Below, piece by piece: positions 46,760 through 57,292 of a stretch of DNA of 64,000 nt (position 1 is its first letter; each line of letters begins with the position of its first letter). The notes under the pieces were generated by a model. The model saw nothing but the letters and a program-made list of their open reading frames with translations, did not search any database and was not told where the DNA came from. The DNA lies in the NCBI GenBank assembly GCA_022818135.1, contig JAFMSR010000018.1:23470498-23534497 (forward strand), in the 5' to 3' direction. Made by a program: the position numbers and the translations under genes. Source of the DNA: Saxidomus purpurata. Taxonomy: Eukaryota; Mollusca; Bivalvia; Venerida; Veneridae.

Positions 46760-49700
46760 AGCTTGAAAAGAAATATTTTCTTGTTGCCAAGGTCTTGTAA
46801 TACTAACAGAACATCCACCAAGCTTCAGCTGACTAACAGAGAACAGGCCTTTGGTGTCTTTGAATAATTTTGAAAACGTCAACTTTACTACTGGTAGTCC
46901 TGTCTACACCTTTTATGTTTAAGTATTACATTGTGCCTCAAAATTGCTGTGCTCAAGTATAATACAAATACCTTCTGTCCAAAAATTGTCAAATGCTCTT
47001 TGAAGATTTCCCTAAAGTATGAGACTGACTTTATCTTACTTGCGGTTCCAATGTTGTTCAGAATTACTGTAAAGTTTCCTCTTCACTCCCCCATCACTGG
47101 TAGCCTTTGAATGCAGCAGATTCAATTTCTTATCTCAGACAGCATGCTTGTCGTTCATTATAATGTTCAGTTCTTCAACATGTTCCAATGAATGGCTTTG
47201 AAAAGACGGTGCTTTGGTTTCTTTCGAGCCCTATAGCGTGACCAGTAGAATTCTTCCTCCCATGTCTCCTGGCAACAGACTTCTAGACAATGTCGAGATT
47301 CAGTGCTGTTTTTTTTCCTTGAGCACTTCAAAGAATCGGCACCACCACTATGTTGTGTAGGTGGCTGTGTAAACCTTGCGAAGGTTCATAGTACCATGGA
47401 ATGTAAGAAGGTGCCAAGTATTCATATATCAAGCTCTCTAGGTTTTCAGTTGCTTCCACCTTGATCTCTGGCACCGAAGCTTAAACCATATGACAATGGG
47501 TGCAAATTGACTAACCACTTAAATTATGTTCATGAAGAGCAGTTCATGTCCTATACTAAGGCATGTTTGGAGACAGACGTTCTGCGACACCCTTGCCTGA
47601 CGCGAGAGGTAACGTACACAAAACACAACAACGACGCATCACGTGGCCCTTCCTGACACACGTCTAATTGCGATCATTTTGTTTATTCTCTGATGAGACA
47701 GTATTGCTTTTAATAATCTTTGCGTCTTGTCATTTTTTTCACGTTGAAAGCTGCTTGTATATAAAATATGAGATCCACCAGTCTAAATCGATGCAAGTTG
47801 GTGCTGATCATTCGCTTAACCTTCCGAAGAACCTTGCGGCCACTGTCTATCGCAAGTCACTTTTTACCCGAAGTTACGCTGTGTATAACTGAAATAGACC
47901 AAGTAATGTAAAATTTGCACAAAATGTTTGCTCCAAAATGAAATCGATTTAAAGCTCTTTATTTGATTTAGAACGAACTTGGACATAAATTTTGTAGATG
48001 TTATTTGCTTTAGATAGCTAACTATGCAGTGAAAAGAACTTAAGTCATCGGGCTTAATTTACGATTGTATTATGGTTTGTAGTCTAACAAGGTTGATCAA
48101 TACTGTAGACAAAATATATGTCTTTTTACAGCTTTTGACAATGTATTGTAACTGATAATTATAATGATCGACTTTAAAAAAATGTTTGTTCAAAAGGAAT
48201 CGTGGACTTGTAGTGTTTGCGGTTAGGCAAATTGTTCATGTTAATATCTTATTCTTATTCTGAATACCGTATGTAAACTGTGAGCTGTTTATAGCGATAC
48301 ATGCTTCTTTTTCGAGCCGTCGTCGCTCTGTCTGTCCGTGCGTCCGTGTCCACTTACTTTGTTTTGAACATTACTTAAACCATATTCTAGAGATTAATAT
48401 CAAACTGGAAATTTAGGTATATTGTGTCAAGAAGAAGTACAATGTACAAGAACCTTAACTCTTACACGAACCATTGTTTTTACTTTTCCCTTTTTCGTTT
48501 TCCATGTCCGTATTATAACTTAAAAATCTGTTCAAGGAATTTGCTTTGAACTTAAAATTTAGGTGAACGGAAACAAAAAAAAAGTAGAGTATGCATAAAC
48601 CATAGTTCTAATTCGGGCCAAGTTTTGTTTCCGCCTTTTCCTTCTTCAATTTTTGGGTCGATTGTTAAAATCGACCTAAAGTTAACATACGGCCGAACGC
48701 ACAACATACAAACAAGTAGTTCCATATAAACAGTTGTTAGGCATTATAGCGATTTCTGTTTTCAAAATTATATAGTAATAAATCTAAATAATTTAAAAAC
48801 ATTTCAGAATAGAATAATATTATTTCGTTATTGTTCTTTAAATGTGTAATTAATCGTAAATACTATTAATGCGCGAACGAAAGACTTGGACATACAAATT
48901 TATAACAACTGGTTTTTTACCAATTACTCTATATTCGGCGGACATAGAGCAGTTGGTAGAGATGCTGAAAATTGAAAGACTTACTGCGGCGGACGCGAGT
49001 TCGAAACCCATTTAATACAGTTTTTTTTTACATTTTTCTTCTGTTTTACTTATAATTTTAAGACTTTAAACCATTTTAAATGTTTTACAGCAAATAATCA
49101 TAGAAAACTTCATTCATGTCAAACTTATAAGGATAATGTTAATAAGACATACTGTATACATATTATTCGATAACAGTAAAGTTCAGTCAGTAGTCGTGTC
49201 AGGTTTTGCTTGTATATACAACCAGAATTGGTTTCCTTGGGTCCTTTTGGGGCCATGCCTCAACACCAATCATCACCAATTTCTAGAATATTTACATGTC
49301 AGTTTTGTTTGTGGGCCCGCTGTGATACTTTGTATCACTGTTTTTCTTGTTCAGTTATTAATTTACTCTGTGTCTTCTTTGATCTTGCTCATTGTTCAGT
49401 TTTTGCCAACGATTTAGGATATGAATTTATTTTGTATTATTGACACAATACACTCAACCCTATGGGCAAATCCCATAACTTTTGAATGACATTAAAAGTT
49501 GTGCAAACTTTGAATTTTCAGTTCAGGTTTGTAAAAATCCACTTCTCAGTTACCATTCACAGCTATGATACTCTATAGGGTAGTTGAACATACATGTAGT
49601 CACTGAATGCAAAAGGTAAGCACATGGGTTCCTATCAAAAGTAAAGTTTACACATATGGTTAAAGGTCAAACTCTGTGGACATTTGTGTCTCCAGTTTGT

Positions 49701-49849
49701 TGATAACTTTACTCATGCATGGGTTGCCCTGATATTTACACATGTGTTCAGAGACAATCGACCCTCCAGCACTTTCAGTCCTTTGATTATTGTCTGCAGC
49801 TTTATTAAAGAAGTAGATAGATGTAGATAGATGATGTAGCGATATAAAC
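46760..49849. other. No recognised gene
   Basis: AT-rich sequence with scattered degenerate repeats: a bivalve-type cgtccgtgtcc/ataactt unit at 48300-48660 and a weak tRNA-like stretch at 48937-49015 (gagcagttggtagag, gcgagttcgaaaccc). The open frame at 49136-49443 has no recognisable domain. Confidence 0.4.
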
Positions 49850-51480
49850 ATGCCCTCACATGATATCCTCGAGGAATTCTTTATGTTTCAATTCTTTATG
49901 TTTCACATAAATACAAATCATAATGAAAACTATACAGACATGGAGCAAATTTTAAACATGAAATTGAAACATAACACTTTTAATATTGAATATATCACAG
50001 CCTTCGAAGTTAAGAAAATAATTGACAATTTAAACCCCAATAAATCTACTGGCATTGACGGTATTGGCCCACGTATACTTAAACACTGTAGTGACCATAT
50101 AACATCTGCAATTGCTTATATCATAAACCAAAGTATAGACCAAAATGTGTTTCCAGACTCTCTAAAACAAGCATACGTCTTGCCAATATTTAAAAATGGT
50201 GACAAAAAAGATCCTAGTAATTATAGACCCATTTCAATTTTGCCAACGCTTTCAAAAATATTTGAAAGACACTTGCCTCACAGATACAAATGTACTTCAA
50301 ACACACAAACATTATACATGACAACCAATCAGGATTTAGACAACAACATTCATGTCACACTGCTTTAACACATTTGATAGACACCTGGTTAAAGGACATC
50401 GATGCTGATAAGTATGTAGGGACAGTGTTCTTGGATCTACGTAAGGCCTTTGACTTAGTTGACCATACAGTTTTATTACACAAACTTCGACTATATCATT
50501 TTTCAGAAAAACTATTAAACTCTTTGAATCTTATCTTTCTGACAGATCCCAAGTTATAAAATCTGGAAAAGACACATCAAACGTATTGACAATAACAACG
50601 GGTGTTCCTCAGGGCTCAATTTTAGGACCGCTACTATTTTTAATATATATTAATGACTATCCTTTTAAAACAACCACAGGAAACTTAGAACTATTTGCTG
50701 ATGACTCAACCTTATATGAATCAGGGTTTGATATTGAAAAAATTCAAAATAATCTTCAAAATGATTTAAATTCTATTAATACGTGGTGCCGCTTAAACAA
50801 AGGCTTGAATCCATCTAAAACAAAATGCATGGTTGTGACTACTAAACGAAAACACACACAAAATATCAAGAAACCCTTAAATATGGAATTAGAATTAGTG
50901 AATCTCTCATTGAAAATGTCTCTGTCCAAAAGGTTCTAGGTATTTCAATTGATAAATGTCTCTCATGGAATGTACACATAACCAAAACACGTGCGCTGAT
51001 AAATTCTAAAATTGCACTCCTGAAACGAATATCATACTACTTAAAGGCTGATATGAGAATGATGTTTTACATGCCTACATTTTACCAAAGTTTGATTATT
51101 GTGTCACAGTATGGGGAAAGGGAAATGGTTGTGCAAATAAAATGAATAAACTTCATTGAGGGCTTTAAAACTTGTTATAGATAGGCAGAATTTCACCACT
51201 AATGCAGCAATCCTTTGCAATTTAAAATGCTTGTCTTTTTCAGATAGGTATGCTATCATACGGCTGTGTTAGTATATAAGGCTATACATTTCCTTGCTCC
51301 AAACTATATATATAATTTAATGGCTTTTCCAGTAACAATAATTATAGCTTACGCTCTGTAACTAACAATAACCTATTAATACCAAAATTTCGTACCAATT
51401 ATCTAAAAGCTAGTTTTACATTCTCCAGTGTACACATATGGAACAGTACACCAACAAATACAAGGTTACAGCTCGTGGTC
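49850..51480 (+). pseudogene. Broken jockey/CR1-type LINE reverse transcriptase
   Basis: Three successive open frames cover one reverse transcriptase: 49850-50368 (NKSTGIDGIGPRILK, NYRPISILPTLSKIFE), 50290-50559 (QSGFRQQHSCHTALTHL, VFLDLRKAFDLVDH) and 50586-50939 (TGVPQGSILGPLLFLIYIND, catalytic FADD). Remnants after that (VLGISIDKCLSWN, PKFDYCVTVWGKG) run in other frames to about 51450. At least four indels separate the pieces, and no endonuclease is found upstream, so it is a 5'-truncated dead copy. FLDLRKAFDxVDH and GVPQGSxLGPLLF are typical of the jockey/CR1 group. Confidence 0.88.
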
Positions 51481-51489
51481 AGTAGACGC

Positions 51490-52460
51490 TTTTCGACGCA
51501 GACGAAACCCACGTGATTAATTTTGTCTTTACTATTGGTCAGTTGTTAGCGATGCTTTAAATAACTTTCATTGAGACCCCATGTATCGCATAGTTAGGTG
51601 AACGGTCTTATTTATAATGCCTACTTTTACTTTAGTATGTAGTAATTAAAATGGGTTTTCAAATTATTCACGTTGACAACTATGTATTTAAACTTCAAAA
51701 TGTTTAGAGATAGCAAAACAACTATCGAGACGTTTTTTCTGAACTTTGATGAATCTGGCCGTAGGGTCCGTAAACAAAGCAATAAAAACCGTAACCTTCA
51801 AGTTTGTGGAAAAGTTATTAAATATCCTATGAATATGTCAAACGTTTTGAATTAACGGTCGAAGACGTATGCACCTGGTATAGTATTGTTTGTAATCAGT
51901 TAATACTATTTATTTATTCATTATAGGAGTTTGTTCAAACATAATACATAGTTTTTAATTACAAATAATGTTGGCTGCTCCCTATTCGATTATGCAACCC
52001 CATGGTACAAAATTAAAACCTATTCAATACTGACGCTGTGCTTCCGCACAGCGCCAATAAGAACAGCTAAATCACTGTTATCGTTTAAAAAAATACAAAC
52101 AATACTTGCTGGAGCATACAAATTAAGTCGGATGAATGAATATTTACTTTATATGATATGTCTTTAATTATGAGTGTTTGTCGTAGTATATATGTGTTTT
52201 GTTAATGCTTGTTAATATAATTTCTAAAGAAGGCCACATTGAAATATTGATATATGTATGTTTATGTGTGTCTAATGTTCCCTTCTTTAAAAAAGATTTT
52301 TTTTATTTTTATTACAACATTCAGAAACTGTATCTGCACTTACCATGTCTTATAAAAAGTTATTATTTCCAAGTAGTTTGTCTTTGGTATAACAATTTAA
52401 TCACGAAAATGCCTATGTTATGTATCACAATGTGAAAGTTGAAATAACAGTTGTTGTTTA
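51490..52460. other. No recognised gene between LINE remnant and ankyrin exon
   Basis: Around 52050-52110 apirtAKSLLSFKKIQ-like residues can be read, which resembles the last residues of jockey/CR1 ORF2 proteins and may be the displaced end of the 49.8-51.5 kb copy. Otherwise intron-like AT-rich DNA. Confidence 0.35.
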
Positions 52461-52466
52461 TTGTAG

Positions 52467-52562
52467 GAACGAGGACAGAAGCTCGTTGATGCCTTGTTGA
52501 GTGGACGAGATGAGGAGGCGAAGAAAATGTTGAAAGATAAAGTAGACTTTAAAATAGAAAAT
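52467..52562 (+). CDS. Ankyrin-type repeat exon (part of an unidentified gene)
   Basis: A 96-nt exon between acceptor ttattgtag and donor AAT|gtaact, phase 0 at both ends. It encodes ERGQKLVDALLSGRDEEAKK and 12 further residues. The pattern LVDALLSGRDEEAKKML fits the first helix pair of an ankyrin repeat or its N-terminal cap. It reads in the same phase into the next exon at 52910. Start and end of the gene are not found, and the parent family is unknown. Confidence 0.65.
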
Positions 52563-52909
52563 GTAACTACTTCATTTTATTGAGTTGATTTCACTCTGTA
52601 ACAGAATATACGCAGTTTTCCAAAAATATACTTTAAATATTTGTTAAACTACAAATACTTTTATTTAAAGAGGCAGGGAAGAAAATATCAATTTATTATT
52701 ATATTTTTGTACAAGCTGAAAACAATACAGTCCTTTGATGTGACATAAATGTAGTAACAAAATGTTTTGGTGCCTGCAAAACAGAATTCGAAAGATTTAG
52801 ATTATAGAATTGAAAATACATATATAGTATGCTTTTTAACTGGTGATTGACATGTACTGGAAATGTGTATCTTAAGTTTTGTTGAGATATATTCTCTGTG
52901 TTTTCGTAG

Positions 52910-53008
52910 AGAGGTGACAATGCCATTCACCTGGCAGCCAGGAGAGGAAAACTGGAGATTATAAAGTTAATGAAATCTCTAGGTGCAAATCTTGAGCAGA
53001 AAAATCTT
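52910..53008 (+). CDS. Ankyrin repeat exon (33 residues, part of an unidentified gene)
   Basis: A 99-nt, phase 0 to 0 exon between acceptor tttcgtag and donor CTT|gtaagt. It encodes RGDNAIHLAARRGKLEIIKL then MKSLGANLEQKNL. G-D-x-A-I-H-L-A-A-R-x-G and the following L-x-x-I-K-L-M-x-x-x-G-A are the canonical ankyrin consensus positions (TPLHLAAxxGHxEVVKLLLxxGAD). One exon per 33-residue repeat in phase 0 is typical of ankyrin genes. Ankyrin repeats are protein-binding scaffolds; no more specific function can be given. Further exons may be hidden by the repeats and LINE downstream or lie beyond the window. Confidence 0.8.
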
Positions 53009-53371
53009 GTAAGTTTGCTTTGATTGTTTTATAGCCATTATCATTTCATACCAAGACAATTCTTTGTCCTTAAACACATGGATGCTTACAGTGAATTATT
53101 TAAAAGAAAAACTCTCACAGTTTCCTCTATTCCGTATACTAGTATTCCTGTTAATTGTAGTTTAACGTAACTTCAAACCCATTTGTGTTTTATCTCCTCT
53201 AGAAGTTCATGCTGGTAACTTCTTCTGACATCTTAATCTTAGATGAAAAGAAACAAGGTATTGATTAAACCACAGACATTTAGTGTAATTTTTACCGACG
53301 TTTAGCAAGTCTCTATCCAAAGTCTGCCAACTAGACAAGTACTAATAAGCTGAGAGAAAATTTTGCTAAGA

Positions 53372-53540
53372 ACGTAATGGTGCCAAGTTACGTAATGGTG
53401 CCAAGTTACGTAATGGTGCCAAGTTACGTAATGGTGCCAAGTTACGTAATGGTGCCAAGCTACGTAATGGTGCAAAGTTACGTAATCGTGCCAAGTTACG
53501 TAATCGTGCCAAGTCGCATAATCGTGCCAAGGTACGCAAT
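53372..53540. repeat. 18-bp minisatellite, about nine copies
   Basis: gttacgtaatggtgccaa repeats with increasing divergence to the right (atcgtgccaag, gtcgcataatcg). The two antisense open frames here are repeat artefacts. Confidence 0.92.
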
Positions 53541-53822
53541 AAAACACGTATGATCAGTTTTATCTGAAACTTTCCTATACCTTGCATTTAAAATACATTT
53601 ATCATAATGAATTTTGAAAGTCTATCAAAATGCTTTAGTCATTTACTTAGTACATTGTATATCAATTTCCCAAAATTGAAGACACAGTTACATGAGCAAA
53701 CTGCTGGGATTGACAACTTTCGGAAAAATCAAAGTAATTGCTTACACTGCAATACCTACTTTGATCCCCCCATCCAATTTTTTTGACTACATACGATCAT
53801 CAGATCTTGCGAGCACAAAATT

Positions 53823-55071
53823 ATGGAAGCCTTGGAGGGCCACTTTTGAGTTTCGACTTGCGGGTGTTTTTTTACTTTTGACTTATGACTTTTGTACGCC
53901 GTACTTTTGACTTATGACTAGAACTACTGTATTGCCTCTTTGGCGTTTTTATTAAAACAATATAAACACGTCAACACTCAATAAATACATTTCTATTTAA
54001 AAGATTTTAATAAAATAATTATATATATATAAAAGTTACTATTTGTGTCTAGTAACAAAATAAAACGTGTTTTAACACGCTTTTTGTTTTGACTTTTGAC
54101 TTATTACTTATGATTTATGACTTATTACTTTTGACTTTTGACTTTTGAGTTATTACTTTTGACTTATTACTTATCACTTTTGACTTTTTGAGTTTTCTTT
54201 TGACTTATTACTTATCACTTTTTGACTTTTGACTTATTACTTATCACTTATGAAAAAAGAAACCCAAATCCTAACCCTAACCCTAACCCTATACACGGTC
54301 CTCACTGGGACCTCCAGCGGCAGGTTCAGGTAATACTAGGAACCTGCTACTGAGGACCCATCAATATAACATATACTTATACATATTACAGCCTTTAATT
54401 TCCTTCGGTATACCTTGTGTATTACATATAGATGCTAAAAACATAAAAGTAATTTTTTAAAAATGTTACCATAGCAACAAAAAAATTCATTTTTTTACAG
54501 TTCCTTCACAGTTGGCTTGACGCCTGGGGGCAGTCCCCAACCCCCTCTTAAAGAAAATTCTCAATTGTATATTATCTTGTTAAAAGAAGGTCTCATGGTA
54601 GTTAGAAATATGTTGCTTTATGTACATTATGCTTAATGAGCTAGCTTCTTTTAAATAAAGAGTTTTATTTTTTATTATTATTTTATTTTTTATTATTATT
54701 ATTTTATTAAAGAAGAGGACACCCACAAGGCCTCCCGGCCGAGAGTTGCGTCGCCGCTCACTGCGGGGCTCCCAAGGTCGCCTCCTGACGCGCCGTCACG
54801 GCTCATTGATACTAAAATAAATGACAAGACAAAGTACTTAGTTCATTTATTTACGCAACAGTTTACAGTGCTACGCACAAACTCTTTTAAAACCTTAATA
54901 CGGTTCGAATCCCAGTTTATATTGTCACGCAGATCATTATGCTTTTTATGCGTACCTTCCTCTTAACGTGTCTGAAAGTGCAGTCTAGTCAAAAGTCAAA
55001 AGTTGAAGTCATACTTAAAGTCAAAAACACCCGTAAGTCGAAACTCAAAAGTGGCCCTCCAAGGCTTCCAT
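53823..55071. mobile_element. Non-autonomous DNA transposon with near-perfect 44-bp TIRs and 8-bp TSD
   Basis: Direct repeats acaaaatt flank it (53815-53822 and 55072-55079). The terminal inverted repeats start atggaagccttggagggcca and continue to cttgcgggtg, with one mismatch over about 44 bp. Subterminal gacttttgacttat repeats fill 53870-54260 and recur inverted at the right end. It contains a short (ccctaa)n telomere-like run and a GC-rich patch (54730-54800). There is no transposase. An 8-bp TSD suggests hAT. Confidence 0.9.
54265..54291. repeat. Interstitial telomere-like repeat (CCCTAA)n
   Basis: Nearly four units of ctaacc occur inside the 53.8-55.1 kb transposon. TTAGGG is the animal and mollusc telomere repeat. 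Confidence 0.75.
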
Positions 55072-55599
55072 ACAAAATTCATTGATAGCGTTCCAGTATC
55101 ACTAAAATACTTTCTGTTGCAGTTTAGGCTAGCCCTTTGGAATAACAGCCTTTTAAATGTTGAAAGATGAATATTGCTGTGCCAAAAGTTCATATCGTTT
55201 AAAAGTAGACTGGTAGCAAATAAATCAGGAAACAAAATATGTAAATGTCTGATTAACAACAGTATCAGTTCAAATGCCCTCACCTCAAGTTGCGTTTTGG
55301 CAGTACACGATAAAGAGGTTTACTTAACCGAGATTAATTGAAAAAATGTACACCAAACCTTCGCTATAATTATATATAAAAAAAGAACTACAAATATGTA
55401 TTCAAATTTGTCAAAAAGTGAACGGGTCGTCAATTCTAAATTAGTTCTAATCAGACTGTTAGCCATTGGCATATCGTAGTAACATCGCCCTCTTGTTGCG
55501 CATGAACAAAATAGACTTAGACTGTGCGAACAACAAGATCCAGACGTGTTTGGACATCGTACTCGTATGCTACCTTAAAAGTGTTTTCGAATCCTCTGA

Positions 55600-56106
55600 G
55601 ATTCATAAGCCAACAATATGGCTCACGACCGCGCTATAATGATGATCTAGAGCGGTAACAACATACATAAGTTGGCAATATGGCTCGCGACCGCATTATA
55701 ATGATGCATGATGTAGAGCATAAGCTAGCAATATGGCCCACGTCCGCGCTATAATGATGACGGTAACAAGATACATAAGTTGGCAATATGGCCCACGACC
55801 GCATTATAATGATACATAATGTAGAGCATAAGCTAGCAATATGGCCCACGTCCGCGCTATAATGGTGATCTAGAGCGGTAACAAGATACATAAGTTGGCA
55901 AGATGGCCCACGACCGCATTATAATGATACATGATGTAGAGCATAAGCTAGCAATATGGCCCACGTCCGCGCTTTAATGATGATCTAGAGCGGAAAAAGA
56001 TACATAAGCTAGTAATATGGCCAACGACCGCGCTTTAATGATGATCTACAGCGGTAACAAGTTACATAAGCTAGCAATATGGCTCACGACCGCGCTATAA
56101 TGATGA
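55600..56106. repeat. 62-bp satellite array, left part
   Basis: Tandem monomers carry the core caatatggctcacgaccgcg followed by ctataatgatgatc and cggtaacaag. About nine monomers are present; full monomers of about 62 bp alternate with shortened ones of about 54 bp, giving a dimeric pattern of about 116 bp. The array is cut at 56106 by the LINE. Confidence 0.92.
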
Positions 56107-56469
56107 TTTTTTTTTTTTTTTTTTTTAGGCCCCGTTTGGGTAAACCCCGTTTATTGTCCCCGTCAGCGGTTAAATAGAGGTCGGGGATCCATCCTCTGTT
56201 AACCTTACAATTTTTCAAAAAAGGCATAGTATAAATGTTACAGTATAAATGTTACAAAATTGTTACATTTACATATAATTAAGAAGCATTAGAACAATAG
56301 TTTTGGTTATACCCTTAGCTATAAACTATTTCATTCATCTGAGGAGAATAAACCATTTAACAGGACCATACTTGTAATGTATTGGCAATTTAACAATATT
56401 GAAATACAGTATACAAAATGTTTAGAGAATGTAACGTGATATTTCTTTTCGTTCATGTATAGAATAAGG

Positions 56470-57289
56470 TTATAAAACACACAGAAGATCAACAAGATAC
56501 CAATATGGTTTGTATTTTTCTACCTGAGCCGTTTTTTTCATAATTGACGAGGCAAGCTTAAGGCTTCCTTTCAAGCTAATCATAGATGGTTTAACTTCCT
56601 TCCTTTTACATAAAAATAAATATTTCTTAATTTCTAGACATAACCTATTATAATGTTCCAAACCTGTTTTAGTATATCCTAATATAAAAGATTTACTGTC
56701 AATGAAAAAATTGTTATCAATATTTCTAGCAAGTCGTTTAACTTCCTGTATTAAAGACTGGCTCAAGTCACATTCCCAAAACAGATGAAGTAATGTTTCA
56801 TTTCCAGCTTTACAGAAAGTACATAAATGTGTTGTACTTATATTCATTTTATACAGTAAAACATTTGTTCCTAAAATTCTATGTGTAATCCTCATTTGAA
56901 GCCACTGTAGATATGTATCATTACTTATATCAAATACCCAGCTGTAAATGTTTTTCCACTGTAAATCATCATTTGGAAAGACTGTACCCCACTTACTTTC
57001 ACATGATGCAATATCTTCATTTTTTATAAAAATATTGTATATGTGACATGAACCCTTGGAATCGTGTATTATTGGCTTCAAATAGAAGGGTATTAAAGGG
57101 AATGTGTACTCATCTACTTCTAATATAACAGTGTCTGTTTCTATTTGCAAAGTATTCATATTCTTTTTTATTACATTTTGGAGTCCCATGTATGTTAAAA
57201 AATTAATATGACAACCTATTCTTATCTCCAACACGTGTCTGTCCAGAAATCTTCCATCTCTATTCAAAATATCCTTAACAAATCTTATG
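56470..57289 (-). pseudogene. C-terminal domain of the LINE ORF2, shifted frame
   Basis: Directly after the ORF2 stop, the frame KGIRFVKDILNRDGRFLD continues to a stop at 56470. It carries a zinc-knuckle-like motif CTFCKAGNETLLHLFWEC (C-x2-C-x8-H-x4-C), the position and spacing expected for the cysteine-rich end of L1 ORF2. It is one protein with 57293-60244 in relatives, so a single indel near 57290 separates them. Confidence 0.85.
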
Positions 57290-57292
57290 CCT

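Noticed and set aside
53198..53256. Possible third exon of the ankyrin gene (acceptor tctcctctag, donor caag|gtattg)
   Set aside because: The frame is open (KFMLVTSSDILILDEKKQ) but shows no ankyrin consensus and the donor is weak.
53302..53587. Antisense proteins with WHHYVT or LAPLRN repeats
   Set aside because: Two overlapping frames over an 18-bp minisatellite; repeat artefact.
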